Shown here: piece by piece, positions 50,869-58,246 of the stretch
Layout of the letters: each line of letters begins with the position of its first letter
Position numbering within the stretch: the stretch's first letter is position 1
NCBI GenBank assembly: GCA_017651265.1
Contig: JAGCDO010000068.1
Location: forward strand, 1-60,673
DNA length: 60,673 nucleotides
Direction of reading: 5' to 3'
Source: Prevotella sp.
GTDB lineage: Bacteria; Bacteroidota; Bacteroidia; Bacteroidales; Bacteroidaceae
Translations under genes and position numbers: made by a program
The notes under the pieces: model-generated
Seen by the model: the letters and a program-made list of their open reading frames with translations, nothing else
Databases searched by the model: none
Told to the model about the DNA's origin: nothing

Positions 50869-52333
50869 TAGTGAATAGTGAACAGTGAATAATTCGTTCT
50901 AGGATCTCAAGGCACATCCTGCTGTTATGGTACGGACATTTCCAGAACCCGGCCTTATCATCGGTTGTGTTTAGGGAACCGTCGGTATGACGACTCCAAT
51001 ACCACTCTCCGTTCTGGTAGTCAATCAGGTTCTTCTTGATATACTCCCAGCAACGGAGAGCTTTTTCCAGCGCATCCTCATCACCGAAATACTGGTAGAT
51101 ATTCAACCATCCCACCACGTTCTCCGCCTGTACCCACCAGTGCAGGTCATCGTCCACATGACCCGTATCCAGGTTGGCCTCATGGATCATGCTTCCGTCA
51201 GGACGTAATCCTTTCTCCGATGCCTTCGCCACCATCTGCACGATGGGTTCCACCTTCTTTAATACCTGCTGGTCGCCCAGCACCAGTGCAGCCTCGTGCA
51301 AGAGCCATGAGCACTCGATGTCGTGACCGTAGCTCTCCAAATGACCAGCCCCTCTTGTCCAGTCGTTCTCGAAGAAGAGGTCGAGGTGGTGGGTTTGCGG
51401 GTTCAGGATCTTATCGGTGAAGATATCGATGAGGTTGCGGAGAGAGGCTTCAATTTGTGGAATGTGGAGTCGTTTCGAGGAGTGTGGAGGGAGGAGTGTG
51501 GAGGGAGATATGCTTTCAAGAACAAGTGGTTTTGTATATGAATCCTTTATCTCTGTGCTATTCTCACTCCACATTCCACACTCCACATTCCACATTCCAC
51601 TCTCCTCAATTTCACGCATTGCGCGAACCAAATTAGTATAAGGCTCAATAATATGCAGGTGGGTGTTCTGCGACTTCGGGTAGTTAGCATCCAGTTCCGA
51701 CAAGCGCATATCTTCTATCACGCCCCACTCTCTCGTGCAGGCTTCTATGTAACCGTTGTACTCTTTGTCGAAGGCATGCTCCTCGATACAATCATACAGA
51801 TCAAGCGCATATTCCAACGCCTCCCTGTCGCCCGTGGCCCGTGCATATTCCGAAAGACCGTAGATGGCGAATCCGATGGCATAGAACTGTTTCTTGGTAT
51901 CCAAAGGATTTCCCAGATAATCCACGCTCCAATACACACCCCCGTATTCATGGTCGATGAAGTGGTCGATGAGGTAATTATAGGCCCGGCGGGACATTTC
52001 TTGTATACGAGGAAGGAGGAGGGAGGAAGGAGGAAGGAGATTAGTACTATGCGCTTGTACTTGTGACATTTCTCCTTCCTCCTTCGTCCTTCCTCCTTCC
52101 TCGAGAAATCTTTCCTCCTTTAAAACCCTATACGCTGCTGAGAACGCCCAAAGGATGCGGGCGTTGAGGATGGCACCCTTCTCAGCTTCGGGGTGCAGCA
52201 CACCCTTCCCGTCGATACGACCGTAGAAGCCACCATGCTCCTGGTCGATCATCTTATCCATCCAGAAGGGCAGGATGTTATTCTCCAGCACATCCCGCAC
52301 CTCCTGTTTCAACTTCTTGATTCTTTCGTTCAT
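50855..52333 (-). CDS. AGE-family mannobiose/cellobiose 2-epimerase with repeat insertions
   Basis: A 492-aa (alpha/alpha)6-barrel epimerase starting at MNERIKKLKQ; family members are about 390-410 aa. HLHIIEPYTNLVRAMREI, HDIECSWLLHEAALVLGDQ and GHVDDDLHWWVQAENVVGW hold the conserved His and Trp residues. Two insertions explain the extra length: residues about 77-111, encoded by a GGAAGGA inverted element, and 245-293, encoded by ATTCCACACTCCAC-type repeats. The C-terminal tail IHCSLFTITWL is also repeat-derived. With GH130, GH26 and the transporter it completes a mannan pathway: mannobiose is epimerised to mannosylglucose. Whether the inserted protein is active is open. Confidence 0.9.
   Translation of the reverse strand: MNERIKKLKQEVRDVLENNILPFWMDKMIDQEHGGFYGRIDGKGVLHPEAEKGAILNARILWAFSAAYRVLKEERFLEEGGRTKEEGEMSQVQAHSTNLLPPSSLLLPRIQEMSRRAYNYLIDHFIDHEYGGVYWSVDYLGNPLDTKKQFYAIGFAIYGLSEYARATGDREALEYALDLYDCIEEHAFDKEYNGYIEACTREWGVIEDMRLSELDANYPKSQNTHLHIIEPYTNLVRAMREIEESGMWNVECGMWSENSTEIKDSYTKPLVLESISPSTLLPPHSSKRLHIPQIEASLRNLIDIFTDKILNPQTHHLDLFFENDWTRGAGHLESYGHDIECSWLLHEAALVLGDQQVLKKVEPIVQMVAKASEKGLRPDGSMIHEANLDTGHVDDDLHWWVQAENVVGWLNIYQYFGDEDALEKALRCWEYIKKNLIDYQNGEWYWSRHTDGSLNTTDDKAGFWKCPYHNSRMCLEILERIIHCSLFTITWL
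51550..51605. repeat. ACTCCACATTCCAC repeat inside the epimerase gene
   Basis: Units of CTCCACATTCCACA-type sequence, in frame in the epimerase (GMWNVECGMWSE). The same motif occurs in non-coding DNA at 56610-56640. Confidence 0.75.
52008..52103. repeat. GGAAGGA inverted element inside the epimerase gene (copy A)
   Basis: CGAGGAAGGAGGA at one end and TCCTTCCTCG at the other, with about 30-bp purine/pyrimidine arms around about 28 bp. The left 44 bp equal 28398-28441 with one change. It is read in frame. Confidence 0.75.
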
Positions 52334-52350
52334 TTTGGTTGTTTTTTTAT

Positions 52351-52509
52351 CGAGGAAGGAGGAAGGAGGAAGGACGAAGGAGGAAGGAGATTTGTTCTGA
52401 GATACAGTCAACCGGTGGTCGTAATTACGTAATAACGATGTTACGAGATAACGTAATAACGAAAACTCAAAGGTATTCTCCTTCCTCCCTCCTCCTTCCT
52501 CCTTCCTCG
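52351..52509. repeat. GGAAGGA inverted element (copy B)
   Basis: Same arms as copy A with a longer, different core that includes TAACGTAATAACG-like units. It fills most of the spacer between the transporter and epimerase genes. Confidence 0.7.
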
Positions 52510-52551
52510 AGAAATCTATCCTCCTTCCTCGAAGAATCCCCCTGCGGGGAA

Positions 52552-53961
52552 TTATTTCTTAATCGGATACTTATACAGCAGCCAGAGCATGATCAGGACA
52601 ATGATAGCGGGGAAGATGGAGAACAGAGCCCATGTCATGGAGCGCACCGATTCCATATCGGTAATGGTAACAACGGTCTGTCCGTTGGCATCCGTACCCG
52701 AATAGAAACCGGCGATGCCTAACAGCAGCGCCACCAATGAGCCAGAGATAGCTGTTCCGAACTTCTGTGCCATGGTACCCGACGAGAAGATCAATCCCGT
52801 GGATGACGTACCATTCTTCTCCGTGGCATAGTCGGCCACGTCGGCATACATCGACCACAGCAGTGGTGAATAAAGTCCCACACCTATTGATGTCAGTATC
52901 ACGATAGCGATGAGCACCCAGATATAGGCAGGATCCATGGGAACGAAGAAGAATGCCACCGAAGTGATGGCGCAGATGATGGCCGCGATGGAGAACGCCT
53001 TGCGCTTGCTCCCCACCCACTCGGTGAACTTAGGCGACAGTCCGCCGAAGATCATACAGGTCACCTCACCGAAGGTCATGAACACCGTGTAGTTGATGAT
53101 CAGACCGCTTACGGTGACATCCCCATGCAGACAGTATTCCATCAGGTAACCGGCCACTGCATAACGGAAACCGTTGAAGAAGTTCGTGCAGATACCGATG
53201 AGTGTCAGGTAGATCCACGGTTTGTTCTTGAACAGGTCGGCAAAGGGCTTGAACGAGAACTTCTCTGCCCGAACGGGCTTCAGGCGCTCCTTCGTGAGCA
53301 ATCCGCAGGCCAGTGTCATGATGGTAGCTACGGCACCCAACGAAGCACCTAATACGGCATACTGATGTTGCTCTGATCCCCCCACTAACTTCTGCAGATA
53401 CGGGAACGACAGCAGGGTGATGAAACCCATGGCGTAGGCACCCACCATGCGGAAGCTGGAGAACTGGTTCTTCTCGTTGTCATCAGCCGTCATCACACCC
53501 AGCAAAGATCCGTAGGGCACATTGACAGCCGTGTAGATGGCCATCATGAGCAGATAGAGCGTGTAGGCATAGACCCGCTTACCCACCGGACCGAAGTCGG
53601 GGGTGTACAACAACAGCGCAAAGATAAGTCCGAGGGGTATTGCACCGAAGATGAGCCACGGACGATACGTTCCCCAACGACTCTGGGTACGGTCAGCCAA
53701 CGATCCCATCAACGGGTCGGTAACCACATCGAACATACGTGCCACGAGCATCAGTGTGGCCGTATCAGCCACGGTCAGACCGAACACATTGGTGAAGAAC
53801 AAAGGGAAAGCAATCGACATCACCTTCCACGTAATACCTCCGGCAGCCGCATCACCTAATGCGTAGCCGATTTTTTCTTTTAGACTGACAGGATTAAGAC
53901 CCGCCCCCGACCCCGCCCTGTGAGGGAGGGGAGTAGTTACATTACAATCTTCCATATTCAT
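52552..53961 (-). CDS. GPH-family sugar:cation symporter (mannobiose transport candidate)
   Basis: A 469-aa MFS-fold transporter with about 12 helices. FDVVTDPLMGSLADRTQSRW is the GPH/MelB signature (Asp pair plus loop). The conserved N-terminus is SLKEKIGYALGDAAAGG; before it, residues 9-24 (TPLPHRAGSGAGLNP) are encoded by a CCCTCCCTCACAGGG-type palindromic repeat. By position between GH130 and the epimerase it matches the transporter of the Bacteroides fragilis mannan cluster and would bring in mannobiose. Confidence 0.9.
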   Translation of the reverse strand: MNMEDCNVTTPLPHRAGSGAGLNPVSLKEKIGYALGDAAAGGITWKVMSIAFPLFFTNVFGLTVADTATLMLVARMFDVVTDPLMGSLADRTQSRWGTYRPWLIFGAIPLGLIFALLLYTPDFGPVGKRVYAYTLYLLMMAIYTAVNVPYGSLLGVMTADDNEKNQFSSFRMVGAYAMGFITLLSFPYLQKLVGGSEQHQYAVLGASLGAVATIMTLACGLLTKERLKPVRAEKFSFKPFADLFKNKPWIYLTLIGICTNFFNGFRYAVAGYLMEYCLHGDVTVSGLIINYTVFMTFGEVTCMIFGGLSPKFTEWVGSKRKAFSIAAIICAITSVAFFFVPMDPAYIWVLIAIVILTSIGVGLYSPLLWSMYADVADYATEKNGTSSTGLIFSSGTMAQKFGTAISGSLVALLLGIAGFYSGTDANGQTVVTITDMESVRSMTWALFSIFPAIIVLIMLWLLYKYPIKK

Positions 53962-54040
53962 TATCTGTTATAGTTATTTGATTCTGTTTGGAGCCAACAT
54001 GCTAATCACTCCCCTCCCTCACAGGGAGGGGTTGGGGGAG
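53907..54040. repeat. Inverted pair of CCCCTCCCTCACAGGGAGGGG palindromes
   Basis: A copy at 53907-53938 (GCCCTGTGAGGGAGGGGAG) and an inverted copy at 54005-54040 (TCCCCTCCCTCACAGGGAGG), each a hairpin itself. They flank the transporter start region and the GH130 3' end. The first is in frame in the transporter. Confidence 0.7.
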
Positions 54041-55197
54041 AGTCTGTTTTTTGCAATCATTTTCTTGATAGTTTCCACTGAGGCAGCGGTCGTCAGACCG
54101 TCCTGCGGGGTGTTCATACAATAGTCGATCAGTTTGTCGATGGTCGACGTAGCCACATGCATACGGGTATCAGCCGAGGCATAGTAGATGAACACCTTCC
54201 CGTCGTCATCGGCAATCCAGCCATTCGAGAAAGCCACGTTCATCACATCACCCAAGTACTCATTACCCTCGGGAACGATGAAGAAGCCGCCCGGCTGGGC
54301 AATCACCTTCGTAGGATCTTCCAGGGCCGTCATATACATATATAATACATATCGCAGACCGTCGGCCGTGGCTCTTACGCCATGCGCCAGATGCAGCCAG
54401 CCCTTAGGTGTCTTGATGGGGTGCGGACCCTCACCGTTCTTTACCTCGGTGATGGTATGGTAGTGACGTGCATTGATGATCTTCTCCTCTTTCACCTCAG
54501 CATGGGTGATATCATCCACCAGCGCCCAGCCGATGCCACCGCCTGAGCCCGTATCGATGAAGCCGTCCTGCGGACGGGTATAGAAAGCGTATTTCCCATT
54601 CACGAACTCCGGGTGGAGCACCACGTTACGCTGCTGCGAACCCGACTTCAAATCGGGCAACCGCTCCCACGTCTTTAAGTCTTTGGTACGGGCGATACCC
54701 GCCGTGGCGGTAGCTGCACTCAGGTTTCCCGGTTGTGTGTCATCATGCCGTTCAGCGCAGAACACCCCGTAGATCCAGCCATCCTCATGCTGCGTGATGC
54801 GCATGTCATAGATATTGGTGGCTGGCACCACATCCTCAGGCATGGTAATCGGTTCCTCCCAGAAGCGGAAGTTATCGATACCGTTGGGCGACTCTGCCAC
54901 GGCGAAGAACGACTTACGGTCGGCTCCCTCCACGCGCACCACCAGCAGATACTTATCGTTCCACTTGATGGCTCCGCTGTTCAGGGTGGCGTTCATCATG
55001 ATGCGCTGCATCAGATACGGGTTGTCGTGCTCGTTGAAATCGTAGCGCCACTCCAGAGGAGTATGCTCAGCCGTGAGGATAGGGTTTTTGTATTTCTCGT
55101 AGATACCGTTCCCCCACTCCACGGGTTCGTTCTTTTTAGACAGCAGCGCCTCATGATGGGCGCGCAGGGCTGATAGTTTATCTTGGAAACTGCTCAT
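54019..55197 (-). CDS. GH130 4-O-beta-mannosyl-glucose phosphorylase
   Basis: A 392-aa five-bladed propeller enzyme of GH130 subfamily 1. [20 protein letters not shown] and [20 protein letters not shown] bind phosphate and sugar. [19 protein letters not shown] holds the general acid Asp131, the position known in the B. fragilis enzyme. It cleaves mannosylglucose to mannose 1-phosphate and glucose in the cytosol, after the epimerase. No signal peptide. Confidence 0.95.
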   Translation of the reverse strand: MSSFQDKLSALRAHHEALLSKKNEPVEWGNGIYEKYKNPILTAEHTPLEWRYDFNEHDNPYLMQRIMMNATLNSGAIKWNDKYLLVVRVEGADRKSFFAVAESPNGIDNFRFWEEPITMPEDVVPATNIYDMRITQHEDGWIYGVFCAERHDDTQPGNLSAATATAGIARTKDLKTWERLPDLKSGSQQRNVVLHPEFVNGKYAFYTRPQDGFIDTGSGGGIGWALVDDITHAEVKEEKIINARHYHTITEVKNGEGPHPIKTPKGWLHLAHGVRATADGLRYVLYMYMTALEDPTKVIAQPGGFFIVPEGNEYLGDVMNVAFSNGWIADDDGKVFIYYASADTRMHVATSTIDKLIDYCMNTPQDGLTTAASVETIKKMIAKNRLSPNPSL

Positions 55198-55210
55198 AAT
55201 CTTTATTCTT

Positions 55211-55262
55211 TCCTAGTTATACTAGATTTACTAGTTATACTAGATATACTAGTTTTCCTAGC
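55211..55262. repeat. ACTAGTNNN nonamer array (GH26-GH130 spacer)
   Basis: About six 9-bp units with ACTAGT or ACTAGA cores (ends CCTAG), filling the spacer up to the GH26 stop. Confidence 0.85.
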
Positions 55263-55267
55263 AATTA

Positions 55268-56383
55268 TCACTCTGAAATATCCTTCAGGAACAACACGTT
55301 CTCTTTGGCGTACATCTCTTTGAAGTACGGGGCATCGGGCTTCGACGGTGATGGTCCGAACCACTCCTTCTTATAGTTGCGCCATACGAGGAAGTAGCTG
55401 ATGGCATGCTTGTCGAGCACCGGTATCAGCGTGGATGTCCACCAGGTAGGATCCGTCAGGTTCTTCAGTCCGCACTCCGTCAACGCAGGAATCTTCCCAT
55501 GGTCGGCAGCGAACTGCGTGAGCATGGCGAGGTTCTGATCCAGCTGAGCCACAAAGTCCTCTTTGCTTCCCCACTGATAGCCATCGATGCCCACCATACC
55601 GATACGGTCATCACCTGGATAGCGCTCTAGGTATTTCTCAGCAGTCAGATCGGTAGCCATACCCGGTGAATACGCCCAGAGCAGGTTGTCGAAGCCATCG
55701 GCATTCAGCTTATCCTGCAGCATATTCCAGAGCGCCTTATATTCCTCGGCTGTGCAGAGTTTCTCACCCCACCAGAACCAGGAACCCGTATTCTCGTGCC
55801 AAGGACGGAAGAGGATGGGAATCTTCTTCCCGTCGGCGGTCTTCAGTGTTGCGAGGAAGTCGCTCAGGCGCTGCATCCATGTCTGGAACAACTCATATTT
55901 GGTTCCACCGGGCAGGATATTCTTCACCACAGTAGAATCGGTCACATCCCATGCCGTTCCCTCCGGGAACTTCTGTCCTGCGTTTCCTCCCCCTTCAATG
56001 GTGGTCAGAGGATTCCGAGGATGCCAGCTCAGGGTGATGATACCACCGCGTTGGTAGTGGTTGATCACCTCCTCGGTGATACGGGTGAACGGTACGCTGT
56101 CCAGACTCTTCTCGTCGGCCATCTCGATACCGCCCAGTTCGAAGCCCATCACGGCGGGGTAATCGCCGCACACGTTCTTCACATCACTACTGTCCTTATC
56201 GTATTCCCAGGTCAGACCGTACATCGGGTCATCCTGATGACCGAACATATAGCCTTTCTGACGGAGCGAATCCAGTCGCTCGAATAGCTGCTGGGCCCCG
56301 GTCTTCTCCGGCTCAGCTTGCTTTGCTGTTGTGCAGGCAAGCATCGTTAGTGTTGCTGCTGCTAAGCAAATATACATCTTCAT
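55268..56383 (-). CDS. GH26 beta-mannanase lipoprotein
   Basis: A 371-aa endo- or mannobiose-producing beta-1,4-mannanase. Lipobox MLAC (Cys17) predicts a membrane-anchored enzyme. The acid/base is Glu197 in FRPWHENTGSWFWWG and the nucleophile Glu303 in PALTECGLKN. MFGHQDDPMYGLTWEYD is a family signature. It would cut mannan or manno-oligosaccharides to mannobiose outside the inner membrane. First gene of the mannan operon GH26-GH130-transporter-epimerase. Confidence 0.95.
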   Translation of the reverse strand: MKMYICLAAATLTMLACTTAKQAEPEKTGAQQLFERLDSLRQKGYMFGHQDDPMYGLTWEYDKDSSDVKNVCGDYPAVMGFELGGIEMADEKSLDSVPFTRITEEVINHYQRGGIITLSWHPRNPLTTIEGGGNAGQKFPEGTAWDVTDSTVVKNILPGGTKYELFQTWMQRLSDFLATLKTADGKKIPILFRPWHENTGSWFWWGEKLCTAEEYKALWNMLQDKLNADGFDNLLWAYSPGMATDLTAEKYLERYPGDDRIGMVGIDGYQWGSKEDFVAQLDQNLAMLTQFAADHGKIPALTECGLKNLTDPTWWTSTLIPVLDKHAISYFLVWRNYKKEWFGPSPSKPDAPYFKEMYAKENVLFLKDISE

Positions 56384-56688
56384 ATTTTTATTTATTTTTT
56401 ATCTTAACCCTCTTTTTCTCTGGCGCAGAGAAAAGAGGCAAAAGAGACATCCACCCTAACCAAACCTTCCCCTATATGGGAAGGCTTAACCGCTCCTACT
56501 CGTCGCTCGTTCATTATGGTAAGCTCGCCCCATCAAAGGGGCGGCTTGTGTTTCTTCTCGGCTTGCGCCAGGCTCTTGGCGCGGGATGTCATAATCTCAG
56601 TGGTATTCTCATTCCACACTCCACACTCCACATTCCACAAATCACATCTCCTTCCTCCTTCCTCCTTCGTCCTTCCTCCAGAAGGGGA
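56384..56688. repeat. Repeat-filled intergenic region
   Basis: No gene is seen. It holds the hairpin CCTCTTTTTCTCTGGCGCAG.../GAGAAAAGAGG (56409-56438), CCTTCCC/GGGAAGG (56465-56484), CGCCCC/GGGGCG (56526-56543), ACTCCACATTCCAC units and a GGAAGGA-type right arm (56647-56680). A GH26 promoter is not recognised. Confidence 0.7.
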
Positions 56689-58023
56689 TTAGCGCCCCAT
56701 CTGCTTGAGCATCCACGCCTCCCACTCATCCCACTGCTCCTGGAACCAGAAGTGCCAGGTGGCCTGGTAGGGAGAGATGGTCTTAGGCCCCTTCACGGTG
56801 TTATAGGTTTCCCATGCCGTGGTGGGCGGCACCACATCATCATTGTATCCGAACGAGAACCAGCCGTGCTGCTGATCCGTGATCAACCGTGCGAAGTTGA
56901 TACCATCGTAGTACCTGCTCACCTCGATCAGCTTCTCCTCTCTCCCTCCCTTGGGGAGGGTCGGGGTGGGTTTCTTGCCTCTTGCTTCTTGCTTCTTGCT
57001 TCCGTAGAAGTAATGCGGCCATCCGCAAGCAATGCCTTTTAACGAGTTGGTATGGTCGCACAGCGCAGCATGCACCGGAGCATAGAAGGTAATACGCTGG
57101 TCGAGACCTGCTGTGGCCAGGGAGAGGAAGCCACCCTGAGAAGAACCCGTCACGCCCATCTCCTTACCATTCCAAGGAGTGAACTGCTCGATATAGTCGA
57201 GCGCGCGGATGCAGCCAACGATTACCCTTTTATAATAATGTTTATCGCGGTTATCCATATTAAACTCCCAGTAGCCTGTGAGCGCACCGCTATAGATATC
57301 ATCATACACCTTCTGATCCATGGTCACAGGAATCCCATGAATACCGATCTCCAAGGTGATGGCTCCTTGCGAGGCTGTATATACATCGCCGCCATAAGGC
57401 CGCACGCCAGCCCCTGGAACACGCAGCAAAGCAGGATACTCCCCTTCTTTTACAGGAACACAAAGTATGCCATAGGTACGGTAGTTCGGCAGGATATTAT
57501 TGAACGACACCTCATACACATTCACATCCTTGGTGCAACGCTCCGGCAGCAGTCGTTTGGTAGGATTGAGGTCGGTCTTCCGTGCCTCGGCGATCGCTCC
57601 TTGCCAGAACTGTTGGAAATCGGCAGGCATCACGGTCGATGGCTGCAGTTGCTCGGGTGAGAACGCAGCGCCGCATGCCCCTTTGTAGTCCTTCCCATTC
57701 ACATGAGCAGTCACACTGAGTCGGTAGAACCCCGGCACCTTCATTGTACCCTGGTGTTTCATCGTACCGTCCTTGAGTACCACGCCGGTCTTCTTCACCT
57801 CGGGATACATCTCAGGACCCGCCTCGAAATCCACCAGCGCATTGTCAATCAAGGTACCCGACCGTAATACGCTCACGGTAAAACGACAGGTCTCCCCCAC
57901 TCGATAAGTCCAGTCCTGGTGATCAGGTGTTACCATCACGGTAATTTCGCTACCCCTGATTTGGGCGTGCAGGGGTAGCATAATCGTCACTAGCAGTAAT
58001 AATACTATACTCTTCTTCATCAT
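56689..58023 (-). CDS. CE7-type acetyl esterase with an in-frame repeat insertion
   Basis: A 444-aa secreted alpha/beta-hydrolase; signal ends LHAQ. An N-terminal beta domain covers about 25-115, then the CE7/AXE1 core. The nucleophile is Ser295 in GVTGSSQGGFLSLATAG; Asp near 395 (GYNDDVVPP) and His424 complete a likely triad. Between GWPHYFYG and EVSRYYDGINFAR, residues about 342-364 (KKQEARGKKPTPTLPKGGRE) are encoded by a CTTGCTTCTTGC repeat plus a CCCTTGGGGAGGG palindrome; they replace the short loop usual in the family. It is likely to deacetylate acetylated mannan or xylan fragments. Own promoter at 58063. Confidence 0.88.
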   Translation of the reverse strand: MMKKSIVLLLLVTIMLPLHAQIRGSEITVMVTPDHQDWTYRVGETCRFTVSVLRSGTLIDNALVDFEAGPEMYPEVKKTGVVLKDGTMKHQGTMKVPGFYRLSVTAHVNGKDYKGACGAAFSPEQLQPSTVMPADFQQFWQGAIAEARKTDLNPTKRLLPERCTKDVNVYEVSFNNILPNYRTYGILCVPVKEGEYPALLRVPGAGVRPYGGDVYTASQGAITLEIGIHGIPVTMDQKVYDDIYSGALTGYWEFNMDNRDKHYYKRVIVGCIRALDYIEQFTPWNGKEMGVTGSSQGGFLSLATAGLDQRITFYAPVHAALCDHTNSLKGIACGWPHYFYGSKKQEARGKKPTPTLPKGGREEKLIEVSRYYDGINFARLITDQQHGWFSFGYNDDVVPPTTAWETYNTVKGPKTISPYQATWHFWFQEQWDEWEAWMLKQMGR

Positions 58024-58062
58024 TTAGGTTATGTTTGTAGTTGATGTTGTTCCAACTGGGTA

Positions 58063-58070
58063 CAAAAGTA
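58063..58070 (-). promoter_or_regulatory. Putative promoter of the esterase gene
   Basis: TACTTTTG on the minus strand, 40 bp upstream of the ATG; no clear -33 box. Confidence 0.55.
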
Positions 58071-58140
58071 CTATTTTTTTTACATAAATGTTAATACTTT
58101 TTTATCTATTATCAATACTTTGAGGCCGAGACGCGTTAAT

Positions 58141-58178
58141 ATAAGTTAAGGGGGCCGAATTGGCCCCCTTTAACTTAT
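58141..58178 (-). terminator. Terminator of the CBM-protein gene
   Basis: ATAAGTTAAGGGGGCC pairs with GGCCCCCTTTAACTTAT around a 5-nt loop, with one bulge. It lies about 70 bp after the stop at 58247. Confidence 0.75.
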
Positions 58179-58183
58179 TGAAA

Positions 58184-58244
58184 CTAGTATAACTAGTACT
58201 ACTAGTTTTTCTAGTGTTTCTAGTGTTTCTAGTTTTCTAGTCTT
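58184..58244. repeat. ACTAGTNNN nonamer array (3' of the CBM protein gene)
   Basis: Three ACTAGTNNN units grade into TCTAGTGTT/TCTAGTTTT units, all 9 bp, between the terminator and the stop codon. Confidence 0.8.
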
Positions 58245-58246
58245 TC

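Noticed and set aside
50855-52333. Epimerase as a pseudogene
   Set aside because: Despite three repeat-derived segments the frame is open from start to stop and all conserved His/Trp motifs are present.
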